Of a DNA stretch of 64,000 bases, positions 55,413 through 64,000 are shown in pieces (positions within the stretch are counted from its first letter, which is position 1; each line of letters starts with the position of its first letter). The notes beneath the pieces were generated by a model. That model had not been told where the DNA came from. It worked only from the letters and a program-made list of their open reading frames with translations, and searched no databases. Made by a program: the position numbers and the translations under genes. The DNA is from an uncultured beta proteobacterium (lineage in GTDB: Bacteria > Pseudomonadota > Gammaproteobacteria > Burkholderiales > SG8-41). The stretch is taken from assembly GCA_903889565.1 (NCBI GenBank), contig CAISYC010000058.1:21177-85176 (forward strand), in the 5' to 3' direction.

Positions 55413-56054
55413 CTAGGATTTACGCAGCTTCTGGCGGATGAAGCCGATCACGCCGGGCAGGAATGATATGGCGATGATGCCGAGGATGAAGAAGGTAAAG
55501 TTCTGCTTCACGAACGGAATGTTGCCGAAATAGTAGCCGCCGTAGACGAAGAAGCCGATCCAGAAAATGCCGCCGGCGAAGCTGTAGAACATGAAGCGCG
55601 GATAAACCATGCGGCCGATGCCGGCGACGAAGGGCGCGAAGGTGCGCACGATCGGCAGAAAGCGCGCGAAGATTACGGTCTTGCTGCCGTGCCGTTCATA
55701 GAAGCGGTGCGTGTGCTCGAGATGGGCCGGGTTGAACAGGCGCGACTGCTCGCGGCGGAACATGCGCGGACCGAGGAAGCGGCCGATCCAGTAGTTGCTG
55801 TTGTCGCCGCAGAAGGCAGCCAGCACCAGCAGCGCAAACAGGCCGTGCACGTCCATGCTGCCCGAAGACGCCAGGGCGCCGGCGACAAACAGCAGCGAAT
55901 CGCCGGGCAGGAACGGCGCCACCACGAGGCCGGTTTCGCAAAAGATGATGACAAACAGGATCAGGTAGATCCAGTTGCCATAGGCCGCGACCAGCCCGTT
56001 CAGGTGCCGGTCGAGATGCAGAACGATGTCGATGAACTGCGCGAGGAGTTCCAA
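55413..56054 (-). CDS. DedA-family membrane protein
   Basis: This inner-membrane protein has about 213 residues. DedA/SNARE-associated features: FCETGLVVAPFLPGDSLLFVAGALA, then FCGDNSNYWIGRFLGPRMFRR and VIFARFLPIVRTFAPFVAGIGRM. Bacterial DedA proteins flip phospholipids or affect undecaprenyl phosphate recycling and proton-dependent homeostasis. I use TTG 56054 as start because ELLAQFIDIVLHLDRHLN fits the typical DedA N-terminus; the longer reading frame upstream runs into the secF end. It may be part of the sec transcript. Confidence 0.87.
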   Translation of the reverse strand: MELLAQFIDIVLHLDRHLNGLVAAYGNWIYLILFVIIFCETGLVVAPFLPGDSLLFVAGALASSGSMDVHGLFALLVLAAFCGDNSNYWIGRFLGPRMFRREQSRLFNPAHLEHTHRFYERHGSKTVIFARFLPIVRTFAPFVAGIGRMVYPRFMFYSFAGGIFWIGFFVYGGYYFGNIPFVKQNFTFFILGIIAISFLPGVIGFIRQKLRKS

Positions 56055-56124
56055 AGCAATTCCAAAAGGCGGTTGATCGTGCGTCGGCGGCACAACGGGG
56101 CGAAGCCCCCGGTCGATCGGCCGA

Positions 56125-57060
56125 TTAGAACGACGCGCCGATGGTTTCGGCCTTCTTCTCGGGCTTGACCAGATCCTCGCGCGAAACGCGCAGCCACATG
56201 ACGATCGGGCTCGCCACCAGCACACTTGAATAAATGCCGAAGCAGATGCCGATAGTCAGTGCCAGCGCGAAGTAATGCAGTGTCTCGCCGCCGAAAAACA
56301 GCATCGAGGTCACCATCAGCTGGGTGCAACCGTGGGTGATGATGGTGCGCGACATGGTGCGCGTGATGGCGTTGTCGATCACCGTGGTGACCGAGGCCTT
56401 CCTCATCTTGCGGAAATTTTCGCGGATCCGGTCGAACACCACCACCGACTCGTTGACCGAGTAGCCGAGAATGGCCAGCACCGCGGCCAGCACCGTCAGC
56501 GAGAACTCCCACTGGAACAGCGAAAAGCAGCCGAGAATGATCACCACGTCATGGAGGTTGGCGATGATGGCGGCGACGCCGAATTTCCATTCGAAGCGCA
56601 GCCACAGGTAAATCACGATACCGAGAGAAACAAACAGCAGCGCCAGCGCGCCGCTGTTGACGAGCTCGCTGCCGACCTGCGGACCGACGAATTCGACACG
56701 GCGCATCTCGACGGTCGGATTGTCCACGCGCAGTTCGGTCATCACCTTTTCCGACAACTGCGCGCTGGAGACGCCCGGCTTGATCGGCAGGCGGATCAGC
56801 ACATCGAGCGAGGTGCCGAAGGTCTGCACCGCGGCATCGGCGAAACCGACCTTCGCCATGTTGTCGCGGATGTGATTGACGTCCGGAGCCTGCTGGTAAT
56901 GCACTTCCATCACGGTGCCGCCGGTGAAATCGACGCCGAAGTTGAGGCCCTTGGTGGCGAGCGAACCGACCGCGATCAGGAAGGTGATGAGCGAGATCAC
57001 ATTGAAGATCAGCGCATAGCGCATGAACGGGATGTCGCGTTTGATCCTGAAAAATTCCAT
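56125..57060 (-). CDS. secF: Protein translocase subunit SecF
   Basis: This 311-residue SecF has six membrane segments, starting FFRIKRDIPFMRYALIFNVISLITFLIAVG. The family element GLNFGVDFTGGTVMEVHY precedes the periplasmic domain, and GYSVNESVVVFDRIRENFRK is the conserved TM4-TM5 region. With SecD it uses the proton gradient to help SecYEG complete export. It is 31 bp downstream of secD in the same direction. Confidence 0.97.
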   Translation of the reverse strand: MEFFRIKRDIPFMRYALIFNVISLITFLIAVGSLATKGLNFGVDFTGGTVMEVHYQQAPDVNHIRDNMAKVGFADAAVQTFGTSLDVLIRLPIKPGVSSAQLSEKVMTELRVDNPTVEMRRVEFVGPQVGSELVNSGALALLFVSLGIVIYLWLRFEWKFGVAAIIANLHDVVIILGCFSLFQWEFSLTVLAAVLAILGYSVNESVVVFDRIRENFRKMRKASVTTVIDNAITRTMSRTIITHGCTQLMVTSMLFFGGETLHYFALALTIGICFGIYSSVLVASPIVMWLRVSREDLVKPEKKAETIGASF

Positions 57061-57091
57061 GGTTTTCTCCGCGGGCGCGTGTGAACGCGCG

Positions 57092-59002
57092 CTACGCCTT
57101 TTCCTTTGCTTCGGCGCCCTCGCGCCAGACCTGACCGATCGAAATCTTGTCGAGCCGGCGGCGGCTGCCGTAGAGCAGATTGATCATGCAGCGCGAGACC
57201 ACCACCGCGCTGAAAATCGAGGTGCCGATACCGAGGCACAGCACCACCGCGAAGCCCTTGACCGGACCGGAGCCCAGCAGGAACAGCATGATGCCGGCGA
57301 TCAGTGTGGTGATGTTGGAATCGAGAATGGTGCCCCAGGCGCGGTCGTAACCGGCGTGGATCGCCGCCTGCGGCGTGTTGCCGTTCCTGAGTTCCTCGCG
57401 GATGCGCTCGGCAACCAGCACGTTGGCGTCGATCGCCATGCCGACCGTGAGCGCGATGCCGGCCATGCCGGGCAGCGTGAGTGTTGCCTGCAACATCGAC
57501 AGCAGGGCGACGAGGAACAGCACGTTGACCGCCAGCGCGACGATGGAGATCACGCCGAACATCAGGTAATACGCGGCCATGAACACGGCGATCGCGGAAA
57601 AGCCGATCCAGGTCGAATGGAATCCGATCTTGATGTTCTCGGCGCCGAGACTGGGGCCGACGGTGCGCTCTTCGATGATGTCCATCGGTGCTGCCAGTGC
57701 GCCGGCGCGCAACAGCAGCGCGAGATCGTTGGCTTCGCGCGGCGTCTTGCTGCCGGTGATCTGGAAGCTGCCGCCCAGCACATCCTGAATCACCGGTGCG
57801 GTGATGACTTCAGGTTTGCCCTTTTCGACCAGCAGCACCGCCATGCGGCGCTTGACGGCATCGCGCGTGGTGTCGCGCATGATGCGCGCGCCCTGACCGT
57901 CGAGCTCCACCGCAACGACCGGCTGCGAACTGCGCGAATCGAAGGTCGGCGCGGCCTTGGTCAGGCGTTCGCCGGTGATAATGACGTTCTTCGACAGCAG
58001 CAGCGGATCGGATACGGTGCCGCGGCGCTCGTAAAAGAGTTCGGTGCCGAAGGGCACGTTGCCCTTGATCGCCGCGTCGATCTTGGCCGGGTCGTAATCG
58101 CGCGCCGAGGGGTCGCCTGCATGCGCCTCGACCATGCGCACTTCGAGACTGGCGGTGCGGCCGAGAATATCCTTGGCGCGCGCGGTGTCCTGCACGCCCG
58201 GCAGCTGCACGACGATGCGGTCCGCGCCCTGCTGCTGGATGATCGGCTCTGCAACACCGAGTTCATTGACGCGATTACGCAGGGTCGTGATGTTTTGTTC
58301 GAGCGCCGACTTCTGGGTCTCGACCAGGGCCTGCGCCGTCAGCGTGCCGGTGAGGCGGAACTCACCGGCGCTCTCGCTGGTTTTAAGGCTGATGTCGGCG
58401 GTGGCTTTTTCGAGTTCGCTTTGCGCCTTTTCGCGCGTGTCGGCGTCGCGAAAGCGGATCACGATCGATTGCCCGTCGCGCCCGATGCCCGAGTAGGCGA
58501 TCTTCTTGTCGCGCAGCGTGTTGCGGAAAAAGCCCAGCTGGCCGTCGAGCCGCTTGTTGATCGCCGCGGGCATGTCGACCTGCAACAGGAAGTGGATGCC
58601 GCCGCGCAAATCGAGGCCCAGGTACATCGGCAGCGCATTGATCGCGGTAAACCACGCCGGCGAATCGGAAATCAGGTTGAGCGCGAGGATGAACGACGGA
58701 CTGTCGGTATCCGGATTGAGCGCCTTGTTCAGCACGTCCTTCGCCTTCAACTGCGTGTCGGTGTCGCGAAAGCGCACCTTGATGCTGTTGGTGTCGGTAA
58801 AAATGCCGTCGTAGGCAATCGCTGCCGTTTTCAGCGACTGCTCAACCGTCTGCATGACCGAGGTGTCGATGCGCGCGGTGGTCTTCAGCGGCGAGACCTG
58901 CACCGCCGGCACCTCGCCGAAGAAATTCGGCAGCGTGTAGGTGATGCTGACAACCAGCGTCAGCGCGACGAACAGGTATTTCCAGAGCGGGTAGCGATTC
59001 AT
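57092..59002 (-). CDS. secD: Protein translocase subunit SecD
   Basis: This 636-residue SecD is of normal length for betaproteobacteria. The first membrane segment PLWKYLFVALTLVVSITYTLPNFFGE is followed by LGLDLRGGIHFLLQVDM, the P1 domain, and the membrane part with GMAIDANVLVAERIREEL, where the conserved Asp relays protons. It works with SecF and YajC to drive protein export. The order yajC-secD-secF on the minus strand is conserved across bacteria. Confidence 0.97.
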   Translation of the reverse strand: MNRYPLWKYLFVALTLVVSITYTLPNFFGEVPAVQVSPLKTTARIDTSVMQTVEQSLKTAAIAYDGIFTDTNSIKVRFRDTDTQLKAKDVLNKALNPDTDSPSFILALNLISDSPAWFTAINALPMYLGLDLRGGIHFLLQVDMPAAINKRLDGQLGFFRNTLRDKKIAYSGIGRDGQSIVIRFRDADTREKAQSELEKATADISLKTSESAGEFRLTGTLTAQALVETQKSALEQNITTLRNRVNELGVAEPIIQQQGADRIVVQLPGVQDTARAKDILGRTASLEVRMVEAHAGDPSARDYDPAKIDAAIKGNVPFGTELFYERRGTVSDPLLLSKNVIITGERLTKAAPTFDSRSSQPVVAVELDGQGARIMRDTTRDAVKRRMAVLLVEKGKPEVITAPVIQDVLGGSFQITGSKTPREANDLALLLRAGALAAPMDIIEERTVGPSLGAENIKIGFHSTWIGFSAIAVFMAAYYLMFGVISIVALAVNVLFLVALLSMLQATLTLPGMAGIALTVGMAIDANVLVAERIREELRNGNTPQAAIHAGYDRAWGTILDSNITTLIAGIMLFLLGSGPVKGFAVVLCLGIGTSIFSAVVVSRCMINLLYGSRRRLDKISIGQVWREGAEAKEKA

Positions 59003-59095
59003 ATTTTGCGAAGCGTCAGGCGTGAGGTGTCAGGCGCAAATACGGTGGCAAGGAGCTGCGTGCGATTACGCCTCACGCCCCGCCCCTCACACGCC

Positions 59096-59419
59096 CTACT
59101 CGATCGTTTTCAGCGTGCCCTTGGGCAGCACGACCTGCACGGCCGGCCGCTGGACGCGGATTTCGACGCCCTCGGCGATGCGCATGGTGACGTAATTGTC
59201 ATTGATTTTTGTGACAGACCCGACTACGCCGCCGGCGGCGACGATTTCATCGCCCTTCTGCAGCGCATCGATCATCGCTTTGTGCTCCTTGGCCTTTTTC
59301 ATCTGCGGCCGGATCATCAGGAAGTACAACACGACGAACATCAGGATAATCGGCAGCATCGACCACAGGTCGCCGCCCGGCGGTCCGCCCGCCTGCGCCC
59401 ACGCTTCTTTGATAAACAC
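59096..59419 (-). CDS. yajC: Preprotein translocase accessory subunit YajC
   Basis: This 107-residue single-span protein starts from GTG 59419, with GAGGAG 8 nt before; the upstream ATG 59452 lacks a site. LPIILMFVVLYFLMIRPQMKKAKEHKAMI is the family-defining membrane helix and basic turn, followed by KGDEIVAAGGVVGSVTKINDNYV. It associates with SecDF. It follows tgt in the same direction and is upstream of secD. Confidence 0.95.
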   Translation of the reverse strand: MFIKEAWAQAGGPPGGDLWSMLPIILMFVVLYFLMIRPQMKKAKEHKAMIDALQKGDEIVAAGGVVGSVTKINDNYVTMRIAEGVEIRVQRPAVQVVLPKGTLKTIE

Positions 59420-59482
59420 GTTCAGTTCTCCTCGATCAGCCGGCGGCGCCAAGCGCGCAGCCCGGCCGGAAAGGCGCGTATT

Positions 59483-61105
<1,623 letters not shown>

Positions 61106-61109
<4 letters not shown>

Positions 61110-61489
61110 TTCGCACCCCAGCTGTCGCGCTCGGCGCGAATGTAGGCGTCGATTTCATCTTTCGACAACTTTCCGCGGGATGGCTGCTTGAGCCAGTTCC
61201 AGACGCTGCCGGTCGGTGCGGCAGCATTGCGCCGTTTGGCGCCGCGGCCGGGGTCACGGTCTGCCGCGCTTTTGGCCTTGCCGGCACGCGTGGTCGCGAC
61301 GACATAAGACGCTCGCGCCGACTCAACCTTCAACGCATTACCACTTTCATCGATTGCATCGGGCTGCTCAACCGCGGCGGTTACGATGGCATGCAATTCG
61401 CCCTGCAAGGAACGATGGCGATTGGCGGCGCGCTTCTTCAATTTTTTCAATGTCGATGAATCGAGATCACGAATCAGGACCTGCGGCAT
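61106..61489 (-). CDS. Ribbon-helix-helix antitoxin, FitA-like, with a long C-terminal extension
   Basis: This 127-residue protein has an N-terminal Arc/MetJ-type domain, MPQVLIRDLDSSTLKKLKKRAANRHRSLQGELHAIVTAA. ATG 61489 is preferred over 61501. It precedes the PIN toxin with overlapping ends. The C-terminal 80 residues (including KLSKDEIDAYIRAERDSWGAN) are longer than in FitA (about 78 aa overall) and include a lysine/arginine-rich linker. The last 20 residues likely wrap the toxin. Confidence 0.85.
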
Positions 61490-61550
61490 GACGGCACCCA
61501 ACGGTTAATTGCTATCATAATGATAGCATCAACGCCGTCTCGGCAGCAAT

Positions 61551-61982
61551 TCAAACCCGCAGTTTTTCCAGTGCCGTGCGCATCGCGGACGGCATCGCCA
61601 GCGGACGTTGCGTATCGCGGTCGCAGCAGACATGCACGAAATGGCCCTGCGCGGCGGCGACGTTTTCGTCGTTGCGGAAAATGCCGATCTCAAAGCGCAC
61701 GCTGGTGTTGCCCAGATGCGCCACGCGCAGGCCGCAGTGAATCAGATCCGGAAACGCCACCGGCGAAAAATACTGGCAGCCGGTTTCGACCACCAGACAG
61801 ACTGCCGCGCTGTCGAGCGTCAGCACGCCCTCGCGCATCATGTATTCGTTGACCGCGGTGTCGAAAAACGAATAGTAATTGACGTTGTTGACGTGGCGGT
61901 AGACGTCGTTGTCCATCCAGCGCGTGGTGATCGTCTGGAAGTAGCGGTAATCGGCGCGCGTGTGCGGCGTCTGTTTGGACAT
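61551..61982 (-). CDS. Hotdog-fold acyl-CoA thioesterase (4HBT/YbgC-like)
   Basis: This is a 143-residue single hotdog protein. TRWMDNDVYRHVNNVNYYSFFDTAVNEYM is the family's catalytic helix with the Asp and the NNVNY turn. These enzymes hydrolyse short or aromatic acyl-CoA esters. It lies between queA (18 bp downstream of the queA stop) and the antitoxin on the same strand, so it is likely co-transcribed with queA. Confidence 0.92.
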   Translation of the reverse strand: MSKQTPHTRADYRYFQTITTRWMDNDVYRHVNNVNYYSFFDTAVNEYMMREGVLTLDSAAVCLVVETGCQYFSPVAFPDLIHCGLRVAHLGNTSVRFEIGIFRNDENVAAAQGHFVHVCCDRDTQRPLAMPSAMRTALEKLRV

Positions 61983-61999
61983 GACTGGATTCCGTCGGC

Positions 62000-63028
62000 T
62001 CAGGCGCAGCCGCGTTCGAGCAGCATTGCGTCGCCATAACTGAAAAAACGGTAGCGCGCCGCCACGGCATGGCGGTAGGCGCGGCGGATATTATCGCCGC
62101 CGGCGAAGGCCGAGACCAGCATCAGCAGCGTCGAGCGCGGCAGATGGAAATTGGTGATCAGGCGATCGACCACGCGAAACGCATAGCCCGGCAATATGAA
62201 CAGCCGCGTTTCCGCGGCACCGGCCTTGAGTTCGCCGTCCGCCGCCGCGGACTCCAGCGCGCGCAGGCTGGTGGTGCCGACGGCGATGACGCGGCGCCCG
62301 GCCGCGCGCGCCGCCGCAATCGCATCGACCGTCGCTTGCGGCAGCGAATACCATTCGGCGTGCATCGTATGTTCGGCGAGATTCTCGACGCGCACCGGCT
62401 GAAAGGTGCCGGCACCGACGTGCAGCGTCAGCCAGGCGAGCGTGATGCCGCGCGCGCACAGGGTTGCCAGCATGGCTTCGTCGAAATGCAGGCCGGCGGT
62501 GGGGGCGGCCACCGCGCCCGGCATTTTTGCATAAACAGTTTGATAACGCGCCGCGTCATCGCCATCAGCGGCATGCGCGATATACGGCGGCAGGGGCAGA
62601 CTGCCGGCGCGTTCGAGCAATGCAAACACGTCGTCGCAATCGCTGAATTCAAGTTCGAAGAATTCGCCGGCGCGGCCGCGCACTTCGGCCACCGTGCCTT
62701 GCGCAAGATGCAGACGGGTGCCGGCGCGCGGCGACTTGCTTGCGCGCACCTGGGCAAGCACGCGCGCGCCGTCGAGCACGCGCTCGACCAGCACCTCGAT
62801 CTGACCGCCGCTGTCCTTGCGCCCCAGCAGGCGCGCCTTGATCACGCGCGTGTCGTTCATCACCAGCAGGTCGCCGGCCTTGAGCAGCGACGGCAGTTCG
62901 GCAAACAAACCGTCGTGCAAGGCGCCGGCACCGTCCATCTGCAGCAGTCGGCTGGCGCCGCGCACCGCGGGCGGAAACTGCGCGATCAGTTCCGGCGGCA
63001 ATTCGTAATCGAAATCGGAAAGCTTCAC
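62000..63028 (-). CDS. queA: S-adenosylmethionine:tRNA ribosyltransferase-isomerase
   Basis: This 342-residue QueA converts preQ1-tRNA into epoxyqueuosine-tRNA using the ribosyl part of SAM. Family segments: [15 protein letters not shown] at the start, [35 protein letters not shown] and [20 protein letters not shown]. It starts the gene block that continues with the thioesterase and, after the PIN/RHH pair, tgt. A tRNA-Leu gene lies divergent at 63098. Confidence 0.96.
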   Translation of the reverse strand: MKLSDFDYELPPELIAQFPPAVRGASRLLQMDGAGALHDGLFAELPSLLKAGDLLVMNDTRVIKARLLGRKDSGGQIEVLVERVLDGARVLAQVRASKSPRAGTRLHLAQGTVAEVRGRAGEFFELEFSDCDDVFALLERAGSLPLPPYIAHAADGDDAARYQTVYAKMPGAVAAPTAGLHFDEAMLATLCARGITLAWLTLHVGAGTFQPVRVENLAEHTMHAEWYSLPQATVDAIAAARAAGRRVIAVGTTSLRALESAAADGELKAGAAETRLFILPGYAFRVVDRLITNFHLPRSTLLMLVSAFAGGDNIRRAYRHAVAARYRFFSYGDAMLLERGCA

Positions 63029-63097
63029 CGGCGCGATTATAGCGGCGAGCGTGGTTGCCCAAGCCCTCCGCTTACGGGATAATCCGCCGCTCGACCA

Positions 63098-63184
63098 GCC
63101 GGGATGGCGGAACTGGTAGACGCACCGGACTCAAAATCCGGCGGTAGTAATATCGTGGGGGTTCGATTCCCCCTCCCGGCACCA
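63098..63184 (+). tRNA. tRNA-Leu (anticodon CAA)
   Basis: Class II tRNA of 87 nt with an encoded CCA. Acceptor GCCGGGA pairs with TCCCGGC; the anticodon stem CCGGA/TCCGG encloses CTCAAAA, giving anticodon CAA. A long variable arm (cggtagtaatatcg) and the T-loop GTTCGATTC are present. Its 3' end is followed by an integrase gene, so it is a likely attachment site. Confidence 0.95.
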
Positions 63185-63271
63185 ATCGATTCAAGCATTT
63201 GGCTCAGTGCAACGCTGAGTGGTCACTTCAAAAATGCCTTCTGTCCATCGCCTGTCCATTTGGAGGGTGAT

Positions 63272-63860
63272 GTGGCATCAATCCGTAAACATGGTAACGG
63301 CTGGCAAGCGCGCATTTCTCGTAAGGGTCATTCAGCGATCGCTCAGACATTTCTCCACCGAAATGACGCAGAACGATGGGCCCGACAAACCGAAACCGAG
63401 ATTGACCGGGGCATCCATTTCCGAACGTCTGCTGCGGAAAACGTGCGTCTTCGAGAGTTAATTGAACGATATCGCACCGAGGTAACTGCCCACAAAAAAG
63501 GTGCGGAACAGGAGTTGATGCGACTAGACCGGTGGAGCAAACACCCGCTCGCCGATAAAACGCTTAGGCGTATTCGAAGCCATGATATTGCCAAGTATCG
63601 CAACGACCGAATCAACGCTGGTCGATCCAACAACACGGTTCGACTTGAGATGGCTATCTTGTCTCACTTGTTCACCATTGCTCGCAAGGAATGGGGATTT
63701 GAGGGTTTGGATAACCCGTTTGCAAACGTCAGAAGACCTATCCCAGCAAAGAGCCGAAACCGCAGATTATTGAACGGCGAACTCGATCAAATCATTAAGG
63801 CCTGTCGCCATCGGGAGCTACCACTAGTTATCCAATTGGCCGTAGAAACTGCAATGCGGC
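63272..63860 (+). pseudogene. Tyrosine recombinase (integrase), interrupted by an IS3-like element
   Basis: Starts at GTG 63272 (GGAGG at 5-nt spacing) with MASIRKHGNGWQARISRKG, the AP2-like DNA-binding arm, then a core-binding domain (LRELIERYRTEV to LDNPFANVRRP) and the beginning of the catalytic domain, ending VIQLAVETAMR. Integrases normally continue with RRGE and the R..HxxR..Y residues, which are missing. At 63861 the sequence switches to an IS end. It lies 88 bp from the tRNA-Leu, as in integrative elements targeting tRNA 3' ends. Gene product is truncated and presumably inactive. Confidence 0.85.
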
Positions 63861-64000
63861 TGAGCTTCCCCCGAAATTTCGTCTTCCAAGAGGTGGGTAT
63901 AAACTCAACTGACAGGAAGGAAGAAATATGTTCAAGATACCGAAGCAGGAATTCACGGCCGAGTTTAGGCAATTGGCGGTTGATCGCGTGAAGGCGGGCC
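63861..64000 (+). mobile_element. Left end of an IS3-family insertion sequence, partial
   Basis: Starts TGAGCTTCCCCCGAAATTTC, beginning with the TG dinucleotide usual for IS3-family ends, exactly where the integrase frame loses homology. A transposase OrfA begins 67 bp inside. The right half lies beyond the window, so the target duplication cannot be checked. Confidence 0.75.
63928..64000 (+). CDS. IS3-family transposase OrfA, partial
   Basis: From ATG 63928 (GGAAGG upstream) the frame reads MFKIPKQEFTAEFRQLAVDRVKAG and runs off the right edge. This is the start of the helix-turn-helix OrfA protein of IS3-family elements, which binds the IS ends. Only about 24 residues are visible, so the subgroup cannot be named. 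Confidence 0.8.
   Translation, partial: MFKIPKQEFTAEFRQLAVDRVKAG

Overview
The window is high-GC proteobacterial DNA that looks betaproteobacterial, close to Burkholderiales. The grounds are nine separate Bug/TctC-type periplasmic receptors, a PEP-CTERM surface protein, CysB-like LysR regulators and a queA - tgt - yajC - secD - secF block. It reads as the chromosome of an aerobic heterotroph with large periplasmic oxidative metabolism, probably uncultured. No plasmid, phage structural or CRISPR features were seen.

Layout. (1) 1-5.2 kb: an acyl-CoA synthetase beta subunit running off the left edge, a divergent LysR regulator, a glutaredoxin-DinB protein with an in-frame TGA at its active site, a VOC protein and a Bug pair. 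(2) 5.4-14.7 kb: an alpha/beta hydrolase, a Ser/Thr kinase-cyclic nucleotide fusion, a prolyl 4-hydroxylase, a di-haem peroxidase, a large phosphoesterase, a PEP-CTERM protein and a remnant of a second kinase 3' end. (3) 14.8-22.4 kb: Prc protease, a secreted hydrolase, a Bug receptor, DUF3124, an SDR-like protein with a degenerate active site and a Tat-exported multicopper oxidase. (4) 22.5-33.7 kb: a periplasmic quinoprotein cluster with three PQQ dehydrogenases carrying the lanthanide-type D-W-D motif, cytochrome c, cytochrome b561, a YVTN propeller, a TonB receptor and a divergent haem/propeller protein. (5) 33.8-47 kb: organic-acid catabolism with many Bug receptors, two Tat lipoprotein amidohydrolases, and 2-hydroxyacid and Ldh-type dehydrogenases. 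(6) 47.3-53.9 kb: an apparent five-gene operon divergent from a LysR gene, containing two proteins readable only through in-frame TGA codons. (7) 53.9-63 kb: housekeeping genes (purB, dedA-like, secF, secD, yajC, tgt, a PIN/RHH pair, a thioesterase, queA). (8) 63.1-64 kb: tRNA-Leu(CAA), a tyrosine recombinase gene cut by an IS3-like element, and the right edge.

The main discovery is three candidate selenoproteins, each needing one TGA read as selenocysteine: Grx-DinB with U-S-S-C at 1642-2412, a UGSC-family protein with U-G-S-C at 49643-50173, and a UGSC-like domain with U-G-T-S fused to a second domain at 51200-52807. In each case the same frame stays open on both sides of the TGA, the TGA sits where a redox residue is expected, and a hairpin follows at a distance typical of bacterial SECIS elements. 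The second domain of the fusion is also encoded alone by the next gene (50184-51203). Together with a Bug receptor and an MmgE/PrpD-family enzyme this looks like an undescribed selenium-dependent uptake and catabolic module. No selA, selB, selC or selD lies in the window, so Sec decoding must be confirmed elsewhere in the genome.
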